Positions 19,101 through 28,700 of a stretch of 33,425 nt of DNA are shown piece by piece. The notes under the pieces were generated by a model, which saw only the letters and a list, made by a program, of their open reading frames with translations, was not told the DNA's origin and searched no databases. The position numbers and the translations under genes were made by a program. This DNA comes from Gynurincola endophyticus (GTDB lineage: Bacteria; Bacteroidota; Bacteroidia; Chitinophagales; Chitinophagaceae). The stretch's first letter is position 1, and every line of letters begins with the position of its first letter. Where the stretch lies: positions 1-33,425 of the forward strand of contig NZ_RCWL01000015.1 of assembly GCF_003991195.1 (NCBI RefSeq). Direction: 5' to 3'.

Positions 19101-21324
19101 AAGTTCGTACAACAGGTGAGGCTGCGATATAAGTCTGATTGCCCGGTTGTGATGCCGTAATATCTGTACTACCGGCTCCAACGATCTGAATTTTATTATT
19201 GACAATAATAGCTACCTGCTGATTACTGCTGCTATATACAACAGGAAGGCCGGATGATGCGGTGGCCACTCCATCAATGTCTGCGTCTCCGTATGATGCA
19301 GTAAGATTATTTTCGAACGTAATGGTTTGTGGAGTAGTCGGAATTTCGGCACTCGCAAATTCGTATGCACCCATATCCACCTTTACATTAAAAAAACGAT
19401 CATTGCCTGCAAGATCTTTTGTGAGTGCAGCTGGTAAAAGCGTATTATCACCTTTATCTATAGCAACACTTTGCTCATTTAATTGTAAGAAATCCGGAGA
19501 ACCTGGTGTTGTATTTGCAAAGCCCGGATCACCTCCTACCACTACTCCATCTACGCCATGAATACCTGTTTCCTGTGTAATGGAATATTTAAGATTCAGA
19601 CTACCGTTTAATCCTTTAAAAATATCCTGCACACTACCGTTACTGGTATTACCATTAAAAATGGAATTGTAAATATTAACACCGGCAGTATTACTATTAT
19701 TTATACCAATTGCACCACCATCAAAGGTTGACTTATTGGCATAAAAAGTACTGTTAATAATAGACGGCTTCGTATTATTTGAAACCATGATGGCACCGCC
19801 ACCTAAAGAAGCGAGATTGGCTTCATTACCATAAAAAGCACTATTGGTAATAAAGATATTTTCGTTTGGCAAAGGAATAGCTGCACTAAAAATAAATAAA
19901 GCGCCACCTGCACTATTCGTTGCTTTATTTTCAAAAAATTTACTTCGATCAATATTTGCTTTATTAAAACTGGAAACGTATCCGGCTCCACCTGCTGTAG
20001 CAGATCTGTTTTTACTAAAGAAACAGTTAATCAGTGAAAAATTATTATAATTATTTTCACTTCCGAGTACAAAAAACGCACCTCCTGTTGAACCGGCTAC
20101 ATTCTCAATAAAATTAACCGTATTGAAAGTTGCGTTGTTAAAAATATTGATGTAAAAAGCTCCGCCTGATGTACCAGATTTGTTTTCACTGAAAGTGGAG
20201 TTATTAATCTCTATGGTATTAGGTGTGCTCTCTGCCCCTAAAGCATATAAAGCACCCGCTAAAGCTCCGGAAGTATTTTTAATAAATTCAGTTGCTTCTA
20301 AAGTAGCTTTTACATAGTTTGACAACATCAATGCACCACCACTTCCACCTACGGCAGTATTACTTTCAAATTTCACATTGGTTAAGCTGGCAACATTTGG
20401 CCGGGCTGCATTTCCTAAAACAATCATAGCACCCGCAGATGTACCACCACTATTACCTGTAAAAGTAACATCGCTTAATACCGGATTGGTAAAATGCTGG
20501 GCGAATAAAGCACCACCTGCATTGGTAGTAGTGTTTTCATTGAACCGTACACGCTGAAAGCTTGTGTTGTTTAAACTGTCGGCTGTACCTACCAGGTAAA
20601 CAGCACCACCACTACCGCCTCCTGTAGAAGGCGATGTGGCAGCGTTTTGAGAGAACACAGCATCAGTAATTACCAGACTGCTGTTCATTGCATAGAGAGC
20701 TCCCCCACTTCCGTTAGATGAGGTGGTGACACATTTGTTATTTGAAAAAGTAACATTACTAATGGTTGCTGAACTTCCGCGGGTAAACATACCTCCACCG
20801 GAGAAACGGAATACCTCACGCCCTCCGATTACATAAAATCCTTCACCATTTGCATTTCCGCCGGTGATACTGATACCGTCTATCAGTGTTTCAGCAGTAT
20901 TATTGATAGAAAGTACTACGTGATAGGCATTATCGGAAGCGTCGTTTACCGTTCCGATATCACCACTCAACTCTGTTTTATTGAGGGTACTGTTACGTTG
21001 ATTCAAATCAGTTTCAGATCCTGTAAATCCGCCATAAATTTTAACACCGCTTTTTAAAACAAAAGCAACATCTCTTGCACCTGCATTTCCGGTGGCGCCA
21101 GGTAATGCAGCAGGTTTATAAGTTCCTGCAGCTACCCAGATTTCATCTCCGGAAACAGCAGCATTTATGATTGCCTGTAAATCGCCTGAAGCGTTTTCCC
21201 AGCTGCTACCGTTTCCTGAACCGGAAGCAGTGGTTTTTACATAATATACCGCAGCTTCTGCTTTCGTTACGAACGAAAACATCCACACGGCAATGAATAA
21301 TATAATCGTGTACTTATTTCTCAT
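16129..21324 (-). CDS. Giant secreted beta-helix surface protein with duplicated modules and T9SS type A tail
   Basis: 1731 residues. Signal peptide to about residue 24. The body is a tandem duplication: a right-handed beta-helix module (about 26-650), an Ig/MBG-like module (about 665-825), a second beta-helix module (about 832-1465) and a second MBG-like module (about 1483-1635). Both helix modules open with the same YVKxTASGSGNGxSW segment. They are full of GGA(I/L/F) and FxxN motifs like those of chlamydial Pmp adhesins and choice-of-anchor beta-helix proteins. The last 85 residues (about 1648-1731) look like a T9SS sorting domain: VLTVYTATGQRVYK, LPGVYIINVKG and a basic KKIIKR end. Likely exported and anchored at the cell surface. 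No catalytic site was identified; adhesion or substrate binding is inferred. The PorV-like gene follows after 12 nt. Confidence 0.88.
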   Translation of the reverse strand: MRNKYTIILFIAVWMFSFVTKAEAAVYYVKTTASGSGNGSSWENASGDLQAIINAAVSGDEIWVAAGTYKPAALPGATGNAGARDVAFVLKSGVKIYGGFTGSETDLNQRNSTLNKTELSGDIGTVNDASDNAYHVVLSINNTAETLIDGISITGGNANGEGFYVIGGREVFRFSGGGMFTRGSSATISNVTFSNNKCVTTSSNGSGGALYAMNSSLVITDAVFSQNAATSPSTGGGSGGAVYLVGTADSLNNTSFQRVRFNENTTTNAGGALFAQHFTNPVLSDVTFTGNSGGTSAGAMIVLGNAARPNVASLTNVKFESNTAVGGSGGALMLSNYVKATLEATEFIKNTSGALAGALYALGAESTPNTIEINNSTFSENKSGTSGGAFYINIFNNATFNTVNFIENVAGSTGGAFFVLGSENNYNNFSLINCFFSKNRSATAGGAGYVSSFNKANIDRSKFFENKATNSAGGALFIFSAAIPLPNENIFITNSAFYGNEANLASLGGGAIMVSNNTKPSIINSTFYANKSTFDGGAIGINNSNTAGVNIYNSIFNGNTSNGSVQDIFKGLNGSLNLKYSITQETGIHGVDGVVVGGDPGFANTTPGSPDFLQLNEQSVAIDKGDNTLLPAALTKDLAGNDRFFNVKVDMGAYEFASAEIPTTPQTITFENNLTASYGDADIDGVATASSGLPVVYSSSNQQVAIIVNNKIQIVGAGSTDITASQPGNQTYIAASPVVRTLTVNKIPLVIKPADVTVEQHLPFPAFAVSYNGFAAGENASNLTTAPVVTTTATSASVPGEYDLVASGAVSNNYEITYQIGKLTITTGSTGDIHYVKPTASGSGNGTSWANASGDLQQTINNASIGDQIWVAAGTYKPSTLTGGTGTLGARDVAFVLKSGVKIFGGFAGTETIISERNVTSNTTILSGDLGIANDSSDNAYHVVVSVNNTDNTLLDGFTITAGTANQDGAYVIDGQTISRASGGGIFARGSKAVFSNIIISGNNSASTSSTAGFGGGIYSYASTITLQDVQLKNNKTYSENTLGGAGGAIYLVGNSDSVSALIIKKGVLSNNISRNAGGAINMATNASLYMEDFTFADNLGTNSSGGAIFSRSENALFNIIELKNGDFSRNQTMTGSGGAIMMSYYTNLTMTDVLLSENKCISLGGGLYIQGNTDNIHHNELVLTNVQFVKNIASGPGSGTGGAGNFQNNYNATLNNVVLRENYGNVATGALQISGRVGLMNNFKMKGGGFYNNNTPAFTGAAVVSSNVSYDMDAVTFSGNTAGTHVGALWLSGTGSAAGPNPTGKVSNSLFYNNESKSTSLGGGAIYITTTFTTPLLVNNTFYGNRATNNGGAIMIADNANTSVTIANSILYGNLALTGTGADIFKGPNAAVNLQNSLTQAYGTNGSNGNLVGTDPSFASVDPNVAGFLRLDASSPVIDKGSNSLLPAGITTDLAGNARVVNVAVDMGAYEYSAGGSTPTIPQAITFEHDFVKVYGDAVFNPGAVSSSGLTITYTSSNTDVAVVTNGNIQIVGAGTTTITARQPGNGTYLPAQEVPRILTVSKAALVAKPADVSIVQMTTLPAFAITYTGFVNGDNENSLTVKPTVTTNAVSNIATGIYSLTASGGISNKYEITYQEGTLTITPASVNESKLETWFSNSSTLQVYVDVPSDQSAVLTVYTATGQRVYKADVSLKNGRNNFTVPADRMLPGVYIINVKGNAVKLDKKIIKR

Positions 21325-21358
21325 AAGCTGATTGTTTTGGTATTTAGGGGGAAAAGGT

Positions 21359-22951
21359 TTACTTGATTACCGGTTTCAGATACAAGTCATGAAAATCATA
21401 ACTGGCATCAGTCATAGGAGATACGGCTTTCATTTTAGTATGATCTATGGAACCATCGGCATTCAAAGAAAAGGTGATATATGCGTCTGCTTTAAACTCA
21501 CGGTTACGCCACCTTACAATAAATGTGTCGTATTGCCAGTGTTCCACATCTCCGATCATACCAGGATTGTGTGAGAAGTTTACCACCAATCGACCCTGTT
21601 CCAGCGTTATCAGCACATCACCATACCACTTGTCATTGTAACGGCCAGTATATTTTTGCAGTGGTAATGAAGGTTGAGATTTTTCATTCCGTTCCTGAAC
21701 TGCCGTTGCTTCAATTTTTCTGATTCTTTCAAAACCGGCTTCCTGTTCTTTTTTGTAACCGGATATCCAGTCAAAAGCAGGAACTTTTAATGCATGGTCT
21801 ATCAACTGATGCACAATTGCTGCAATAGCACCACCCGATTCCTGATTGGTTAATATAGAAATACCGAGATTTAATGAAGGAACCATCACAACTCTGGATA
21901 CAAATCCGTCTAACTTACCACCATGAGCAACGATGCGCTCAGAACGATAGTTGTAAGTATAAAAACCCAATGCATATGACTGGTATTCCATCTGTGCGGG
22001 TTTGATATGATCTGCCAGTTTTGCTACCGGCATTGGCGTCACGCCTTTCCACAATTCTGTAGCAGTTACTTTTTTGTATAATACATGGCCATTAGCTGCT
22101 CTTCCTGAATCCAGTTGAGTAATGAGCCATTTCGCCATATCAGTTGCATTTGAAGCAATACCACCCGCAGGGTTGGTGATGTCAGAAACCCCGTACTGCA
22201 AAAAGTTTTTAACCTCACGAATTTCTCCATCAAAGCGCGCATGTGATGCGGAGGTATTATTTGCTGTGCCAAATGAAGAAATCCGGCTAACTGTTCCGGT
22301 CATACCTAATGGTTTCAGAATACGATCCTGAATACATTCTTCCCATTCTTTTCCGGTAACTTCTTTGATCAGTTCACCTGCAGCCAGATAGAGTATATTA
22401 TCATACGCATACGCATTTCTGAAACTGGTAGTTAGCGGCAAAAATTTTACTTTCTTTACTATTTCCTCTCTGGAATAAGTGGATGGAGGAAATTGTAACA
22501 AATCACCTGCATAGGGCCCCAGGCCACTACGGTGTACCAGTAAATCTCTTACGGTCATATTCGCTGTGACATATGGATCATTCATCCTGAACCAGGGCAA
22601 ATAATTGATAACCGGACTATCCCAGGTTATTTTGCCCTCTTCCACTAATAATGCTAATAAGGTAGCAGTAAATGCTTTTGAATTCGAGGCTATCGGAAAA
22701 AGTGTATGCTCATCTACTTTTTGCGACGAATGCAACTGCTTTATACCGTATCCTTTTGTGAGGAGTGTCTTATTGTTTTTTACGATAGCGATGCTCATAC
22801 CCGGTACTTCAAACTCCTTCATTACCTTTTCTACATAAGCGTCGAAGTTTGCAGGTAACTCTTTTGTTACCTGCGCATTCGCTACGATTAAACCCGTAAT
22901 CAGTCCTAAAATGGTAAGGGACCAATCCCTTAAAAAATGAGCTTTTATCAT
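21359..22951 (-). CDS. Secreted serine hydrolase, beta-lactamase/S12 family, with DUF3471-like tail
   Basis: 530 residues with a signal peptide (cleavage near VANA-Q, residue 26). The three active-site motifs are present: S89-N-S-K92, Y183-D-N185 and H343-G-G. The C-terminal domain from about 430 (KYTGRYNDKWYGDV, then a W/Y-rich strand region ending in DLYLKPV) fits DUF3471, often found behind this hydrolase fold. Expected in the periplasm or outside the cell, acting on D-amino-acid peptides, amides or esters. It lies 108 nt behind another hydrolase gene and 34 nt ahead of the giant surface protein. It is clearly different in motif detail and tail from the other two hydrolases, so it is not a recent duplicate. 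Confidence 0.9.
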   Translation of the reverse strand: MIKAHFLRDWSLTILGLITGLIVANAQVTKELPANFDAYVEKVMKEFEVPGMSIAIVKNNKTLLTKGYGIKQLHSSQKVDEHTLFPIASNSKAFTATLLALLVEEGKITWDSPVINYLPWFRMNDPYVTANMTVRDLLVHRSGLGPYAGDLLQFPPSTYSREEIVKKVKFLPLTTSFRNAYAYDNILYLAAGELIKEVTGKEWEECIQDRILKPLGMTGTVSRISSFGTANNTSASHARFDGEIREVKNFLQYGVSDITNPAGGIASNATDMAKWLITQLDSGRAANGHVLYKKVTATELWKGVTPMPVAKLADHIKPAQMEYQSYALGFYTYNYRSERIVAHGGKLDGFVSRVVMVPSLNLGISILTNQESGGAIAAIVHQLIDHALKVPAFDWISGYKKEQEAGFERIRKIEATAVQERNEKSQPSLPLQKYTGRYNDKWYGDVLITLEQGRLVVNFSHNPGMIGDVEHWQYDTFIVRWRNREFKADAYITFSLNADGSIDHTKMKAVSPMTDASYDFHDLYLKPVIK

Positions 22952-23059
22952 ATAAAGAGTAGATTATTGTTCATTAAGTTATGGCAATAGGTATCCTATG
23001 TCTGCTCCTGAGGAACAAACCACTTTGCACAAAATCATTCTCTTAGGCTTTTTTGAATT

Positions 23060-24232
23060 TTAAAACAGGTCTCTGTCAGGCCATGGTGTAGACGGATTGT
23101 TCACCGCCGGCCAAACAAGCCTGTCTAAATCTGTATTAAAGGCGGTACTGCTTGCCGTAGTGTTAATCAGAATTGCCCATGCAAATCCGGTAGCGGTTTT
23201 CACCATCCAGTTTCTCGATCCGTTGTAAGTACCTCCGTGATACCAGTTACCATTACTGCTCACCATAAATCCGCAGGCATAACCTCCGCTTGCCGCAGTT
23301 CTTGATGACATTAATGCCAGTGTACTGCTACTGATAATATCAGGTACAGTATTAGACCCGTCTACTCTTACGATAAAACGCATCAGGTCGGTGGTAGTAC
23401 CTAACCATCCGCCGGCACCCATTGAACGGGCGATGGTTCCTTCACCGTAGTTATAAGGGCTGGTTCCGTAGTATTTTACTTCATTAGGTTTTCTTCCTGA
23501 AAGTGAAGTTGCAGCCATGGTCATGTCGGTTATTCCCATTGGCTTCAGAATGGTATCTGTAACATAACGTTGATAATCCTGATTCGTTATTTTTTGAATA
23601 ATATGACTAAGAATAAAATAGCCGATGTTTGAATAGTCTAATTGAGTTCCCGGTGTACTGGAAAGAGGACGGTTATCTAAAACAAAACTCAACAGATCGT
23701 CACTGTTTAGCTGTGCTTCTCTGAACATCGGATCGTTACTCGAGTTACCCCAACCGCCGCCGGTGTGGTGTAACAACTGCTCAACAGTAATATTATTAAT
23801 ATTGCCTGCATAAGGTGAGGTACCGAAATCAGTTCCTAAAACACTACCCGGGCCAAACACTTTTTCATTAAACGATAATCTGCCCTGATCAATTAAGCGC
23901 ATAATAGTAGCAGAAGTAATCCACTTACTTAAACTGGCTAATCTGAACTGACTGATAGTGGTTACTTTCTGAGAAGTTTCCTTATCGCCATATCCGTAAC
24001 CTTTCGCATACACCAGTTTTCCGTCTTTTACAATTGCTAAAGACAATCCGGGTACATTGTGTTTTGATATAAATGCATTGATATCATCATCAATCACCGA
24101 CATCACTAATGTATCAGAAGGCACGTGTGGAATCGGTGGAATAATCACCGGGTCTGGACCCGGTGTATCACTTTTAGAACAGGACACAAGCCACAATAAA
24201 GCTCCCATCCATAACCATTGTTTCATTTTCAT
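23060..24232 (-). CDS. Serine hydrolase lipoprotein, beta-lactamase/S12 family
   Basis: 390 residues. The N-terminus is a lipoprotein signal with lipobox L15-V-S-C18, followed by a Pro/Asp-rich tether (about 22-40). The hydrolase domain carries S100-L-S-K103, a Y-S-N motif (LDYSNIGY) and a C-terminal H-G-G (WYHGGTYNG). There is no extra C-terminal domain. It probably sits on the outer membrane, where it could cut peptides before or after SusCD capture. It starts 38 nt after the SusD stop, so it is almost certainly co-transcribed with SusCD. Substrate is not determined by sequence. Confidence 0.9.
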   Translation of the reverse strand: MKMKQWLWMGALLWLVSCSKSDTPGPDPVIIPPIPHVPSDTLVMSVIDDDINAFISKHNVPGLSLAIVKDGKLVYAKGYGYGDKETSQKVTTISQFRLASLSKWITSATIMRLIDQGRLSFNEKVFGPGSVLGTDFGTSPYAGNINNITVEQLLHHTGGGWGNSSNDPMFREAQLNSDDLLSFVLDNRPLSSTPGTQLDYSNIGYFILSHIIQKITNQDYQRYVTDTILKPMGITDMTMAATSLSGRKPNEVKYYGTSPYNYGEGTIARSMGAGGWLGTTTDLMRFIVRVDGSNTVPDIISSSTLALMSSRTAASGGYACGFMVSSNGNWYHGGTYNGSRNWMVKTATGFAWAILINTTASSTAFNTDLDRLVWPAVNNPSTPWPDRDLF

Positions 24233-24270
24233 TGTAACAGTTTTTAGGTTATACCAATTTCTTTATCTGA

Positions 24271-25683
24271 CTATTGTACCCATCCCGGATTCTGTACCAT
24301 ATTATCGTTTGCGTTCATTTCTTTAAACGGAATAGGCATAATGAACCGGTTATTCGGATAAGTATAAGTCGTTATATCATCACCTGAACGGATATGTCTT
24401 ACTTCTTTTTTACGTCTGGTTAAATCAAACAAACGATGTCCTTCAAAAGCAAATTCTTTTCTTCTTTCGATCAGAATCCTTTCAATCAGATCATCACCTG
24501 TTAACGTAATATCGGCCGCAGAAGCATCTGCTCTTTTAACAATCGTATTTAAATCCTGCTGTGCGAGGGTTGTTTTAGCAGCATCGGTTTTACCTAATTC
24601 GGCACGCGCTTCGGCGCGAATCAGATAAGCATCTGATAAACGCAATACTTTAATATTAGCAGTTTGCCCTAAATACTTTCTTACGAAGTAAGCGGGGTTT
24701 TCGAATGTTCCGTTTCTTACGCCCACCTGAATCAATGAACGGCGAACATCTGTTGTAGAATACAAATTATACAAATCAGCAGTAGCCAGTGCTTCTCCAT
24801 AACCAGACTGGTCATACAGATAACCTAAACCGTCTACGCCTGCATTTTCAGTAGCGAGGTTCACCAGTTCGAACAGAGATTCAGAACTAAAATCAGCGTT
24901 CCAGCTGGAGACATAATTGTTAGTACCCAATAAAATAAACGGTCCTGTTATTGCTTGTGAAGCATAGTATTCAGCTTGTTCCCAATCACCCATATACAGA
25001 TAAACTTTCGCCAGCAGGGTGTTTACAGCTGCCGGAACCATACGTCCGGGTTTTTGATTCACATTCATCAGCGAAAGCGCTTTATTTAAATCAGTGACGA
25101 TTTGTTCATACACTCTTCTGACTGTATCGCGGGGAGGTTCCATGATAGAAGATTCCTGTACGGTTATAACAGGCACTCCCAAATGAGAAGCGTCATCAGT
25201 AAAATTATAGGGTTGTGCAAAAAGACGAACCAGGTCAAAATGAGCTAAAGCCCTCACAGCATACAATTCGCCCAGCAGCTGATCAATAGCGGTGGTTGGA
25301 GGCAGACTTTCTCCACCTGCAATAGCCAGGTTGGCATTAGCAATTACCTGATACATTGCATACCATGCTCCCTGAACATAACCATCGGTAATTGTAACTG
25401 CAAAATTATCGTGTGCAAGAAAACGTCCTCCGTTTGAACGGCTGATAAAAACATTATCGCCGATTAACTCAGGAATAAGAGAAAAAGTTCTGTTATAATA
25501 AGCGCTGCTCTTTAAAGCAATATATACGCCATTGCTGGCTGTGTTTAAAGATGCCTGGTCTTTAATGGTTCCGACCAGTGGTAATCCCGAAGGATTGGGA
25601 AGGTCTAAGAAGCTTTTGGAACAACCTGCTAAAAAGCAAGCTACAAAGACCAGTAATTTTATTTTTGAAAAAGAAAATTTCAT
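24271..25683 (-). CDS. RagB/SusD family nutrient-uptake lipoprotein
   Basis: About 470 residues from the ATG at 25683. The frame is open further upstream to 25731, but starting at 25683 gives a normal lipoprotein signal, MKFSFSKIK then a hydrophobic core and lipobox L18-A-G-C21. SusD hallmarks are FLDLP after the cysteine, the GELYAVRALAHFDLVRLF helix, the TPR-like LLAKVYLYMGDWEQAEYYA segment, LSDAYLIRAEARAELG, and the RRKEFAFEGHRLFDLTRR segment near the C-terminus. It caps the SusC barrel on the cell surface and binds the imported ligand. It lies 68 nt behind SusC. Ligand class cannot be read from the sequence; the neighbouring enzymes favour peptides. Confidence 0.95.
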   Translation of the reverse strand: MKFSFSKIKLLVFVACFLAGCSKSFLDLPNPSGLPLVGTIKDQASLNTASNGVYIALKSSAYYNRTFSLIPELIGDNVFISRSNGGRFLAHDNFAVTITDGYVQGAWYAMYQVIANANLAIAGGESLPPTTAIDQLLGELYAVRALAHFDLVRLFAQPYNFTDDASHLGVPVITVQESSIMEPPRDTVRRVYEQIVTDLNKALSLMNVNQKPGRMVPAAVNTLLAKVYLYMGDWEQAEYYASQAITGPFILLGTNNYVSSWNADFSSESLFELVNLATENAGVDGLGYLYDQSGYGEALATADLYNLYSTTDVRRSLIQVGVRNGTFENPAYFVRKYLGQTANIKVLRLSDAYLIRAEARAELGKTDAAKTTLAQQDLNTIVKRADASAADITLTGDDLIERILIERRKEFAFEGHRLFDLTRRKKEVRHIRSGDDITTYTYPNNRFIMPIPFKEMNANDNMVQNPGWVQ

Positions 25684-25751
25684 CACTAATTGTTTTTGTT
25701 GTTTTGACATACATAAACTTTCATCAATCACCTGTTCAACAATTCTGCTGA

Positions 25752-28700
25752 TTAGAATGATAAATTAACGCCTACCAATACCTGCGTAGAGATCGGCAGA
25801 TTCTGATTGATCAAACCATCTACATAGGTTTCCGGATCATGTCTTAATCTGTCATCTTTTACATAAGTGAAAAGGTTATTGGCTCTCAAGAACAACTGTG
25901 CTTTAGTCAGAACGGTATTTTTTACCGGCAGGTCATACGACAGGAACACATCTCTTAAACGGATATATGACCCATCATACATAAAGCGCGAAGAAGTTTG
26001 GCTGGCAACACCTGTTTGTGACCCTCTGTAAACCATTTTAGGAGTAGAGGTAACATCGCCCGGTTTTTGCCAACGATTTTCATAATCAACGCGTGCAATT
26101 GCACCATAATCGGTAACACCTGCAGAAGCGTCGTTCGATGTATAAGCACCCCAGGTATCAAATAATTTGTTACCCCAGTTGAAATAGAACATGAACGACA
26201 AAGTGAAGTTCTTATATTCAAAAGTATTGGTTAAACCACCGAAGAAACGCGGCAATGCACTTCCCTGATTAAAAGGTCTGGCATCTGTAAATTTGTTGGT
26301 AGTAGTGTTTTTAGTTCCGTCTACATACCATAATCCCTCACCTGTTTGCGGATCTACTCCTGCCCAACCCGGCATATAAAACTCATAATAGTTACCACCG
26401 ATTACACGGTTATAGTTACCCGTAATAATCTGATCAACTCCGCTAAGCGTAAGAATTTGATTTTTGTTGGTGGAGATGTTGAAGCTGGTGTTCCAGTTGA
26501 AACCTAAAGGTTTGTTTGCACGGATATTCTGTGAAGTCAGACTCAATTCAATACCTGAATTCTCAAAAGATCCGATATTTCTGTTTTGTGTACCTAAACC
26601 GTTTACAGCAGAGATATCAGCACTCATTAACAAATCAGAGGTGATACGCTGATAATAATCAAACGATCCTGATAATCTGTTATCAAATAAAGAAAATTCA
26701 ACACCGATATCGAAAGGTTTATTTTTCTCCCAGGTTAAGAAATCATTCTGAATCTGACGAAGTATATAAGCAGGGCTTGCATTATAGCTTCCCGAAGTAC
26801 TATATTCTCCCAATACACCGTACCAATCCGGCGCCTGATTTCCGTTCACACCAAAGCTTGAGCGGATTTTCAACTCTTTTACAAAACCGAGATTCGCGAT
26901 AATGTCTTCATCAGAAAGGTTCCATGCAAATCCGATAGAGCCGAATTTACCATAACGAACACTTTTACCAAAACGTGAAGATCCATCAATTCTACCGGTC
27001 AGGTTAAGATATAATTTACGTTTGTAGTTAACACTTGTATTCAGAAAATAAGAGACTAATGCGGAGGCTCCTTCATTACTCCATGCAACAAAAGGTTTGG
27101 CGGCACTCGATAAAGTGTATAATCCGGCCTGTGCATATTCATCTGCTTGTGTACTGATGTATTTTCTGGTAATCTTCTGAGCTTCCTGTCCTAATGTAGC
27201 ATCCAAACCGAAGTCTCCCAGATTTCTGTTATATTTCAATAGATTAGTTACCGACCAGTTAATAAATAAGCTGGTGTATTCGGCACCGCGTCCACGTACA
27301 GAAGCTGCATCCACCCAAAGCGGGCTCCAGAAGCGATAGTCGTCGGTATAACTGAAATCAATACCCACTTTAGTTTCGGCAACGAGATCCGGAGTAATTT
27401 TTAATTCAGCTCCGAAATCACCTAATAATGCATAGATACGGGTATCGTATTTATTTTCGTTTCTGACAATTTCCGGATTGTAAAGAATTCCTGAGTAAGT
27501 ACCGTTTTCATTATAAGGCGCTACCCATGGAACCAATCTGTTCAATGATCTGATCGGGTTGGCACCTGTTCCGGAGTTAGGAATGGTACTCAACTTCTGA
27601 TAGCTTGGCGCAAAGCCTGCATTGATCGAAAGACTGTTTGAAGCTTTGTGTTTAACCCGAAGACGAGAAGTAAATCTTTCAAAACCCTGTCCTTTCACTG
27701 TGGCGTCCTGCTTGTAATAACCGGCAGAAGCGAATACTGAAGTTTTATCATTTCCACCTGATAAAGAAAGGTCATATTGCTGAAATTTGCCTCGTTGTGT
27801 AATTACATCAAACCAATCGGTATTCACATTCGGTTTTAAACCCTGATCAATCAGGTATTGATAAGCCGCTTCATTGGTATTAATACCTGATAATCCGGTA
27901 GCGTTGCTATTAATAACACCTTCAATCAGTAACTCGGTCATTTCGCGGGTTGATAAAGGTTTATTACGTTCATTCATTGCAATCTGGCTATAACCGGTTT
28001 GTGCAGAAAGGTTTATTTTACTTTTTCCTGCTTTACCGCTTTTGGTAGTAATCAGAATTACACCATTCGCACCTCTTGACCCATAGATAGCGGTTGCAGA
28101 TGCATCTTTCAATACGGTTACCGATTCAATATCATTGGGGTTAATGCCAGCCAATGTATTAGAAGAGAATGCCAGTACGGTGGTAGGACCGTCAACAAAA
28201 GGAACATTATCTACCACATATAAAGGAGAGCTGCCGGCTGCATAAGAACCGATACCTCTGATACGTACGTTTCCGCTGGCACCCGGTTGCCCGGTACCGG
28301 AAGTAGATTGCAACCCTGCTACATTACCCTGTAAACTTTCCTGAAAAGAGGCTCTGGGTTTTCCTTCGAGATCTTTAGCAGTTACAACAGAGGCAGCACC
28401 GGTATAAGAAGATTTAGACTGCCGGCCATAAGCCACCACAATTTCTACCTGATCCATTAAAGCGGATACTTCTTCCAGTTTAATACTCACCAGGTTTGAA
28501 ATATTTTTATCGGTAATGGCCACTTCTTTAGGATTGTAACCTACAAAACTTACGACTAAAACGTCTCCTATGGATGCTTCAATCTGAAAGCGCCCTGCTT
28601 CGTTGGTTACCACATACTTCTGAGAGTTTTTTACCAGTACGGTAGCACCGGCCAGCGGAGTACCGTCAGCAGAGGTAATCACACCCGAAACATCGGCCAT

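Noticed and set aside
16129-21324. Beta-helix protein as a pectate lyase or other polysaccharide lyase
   Set aside because: The repeats are GGA/FxxN adhesin-like motifs and no lyase catalytic residues could be identified; the MBG modules and T9SS tail fit a surface binding protein better.
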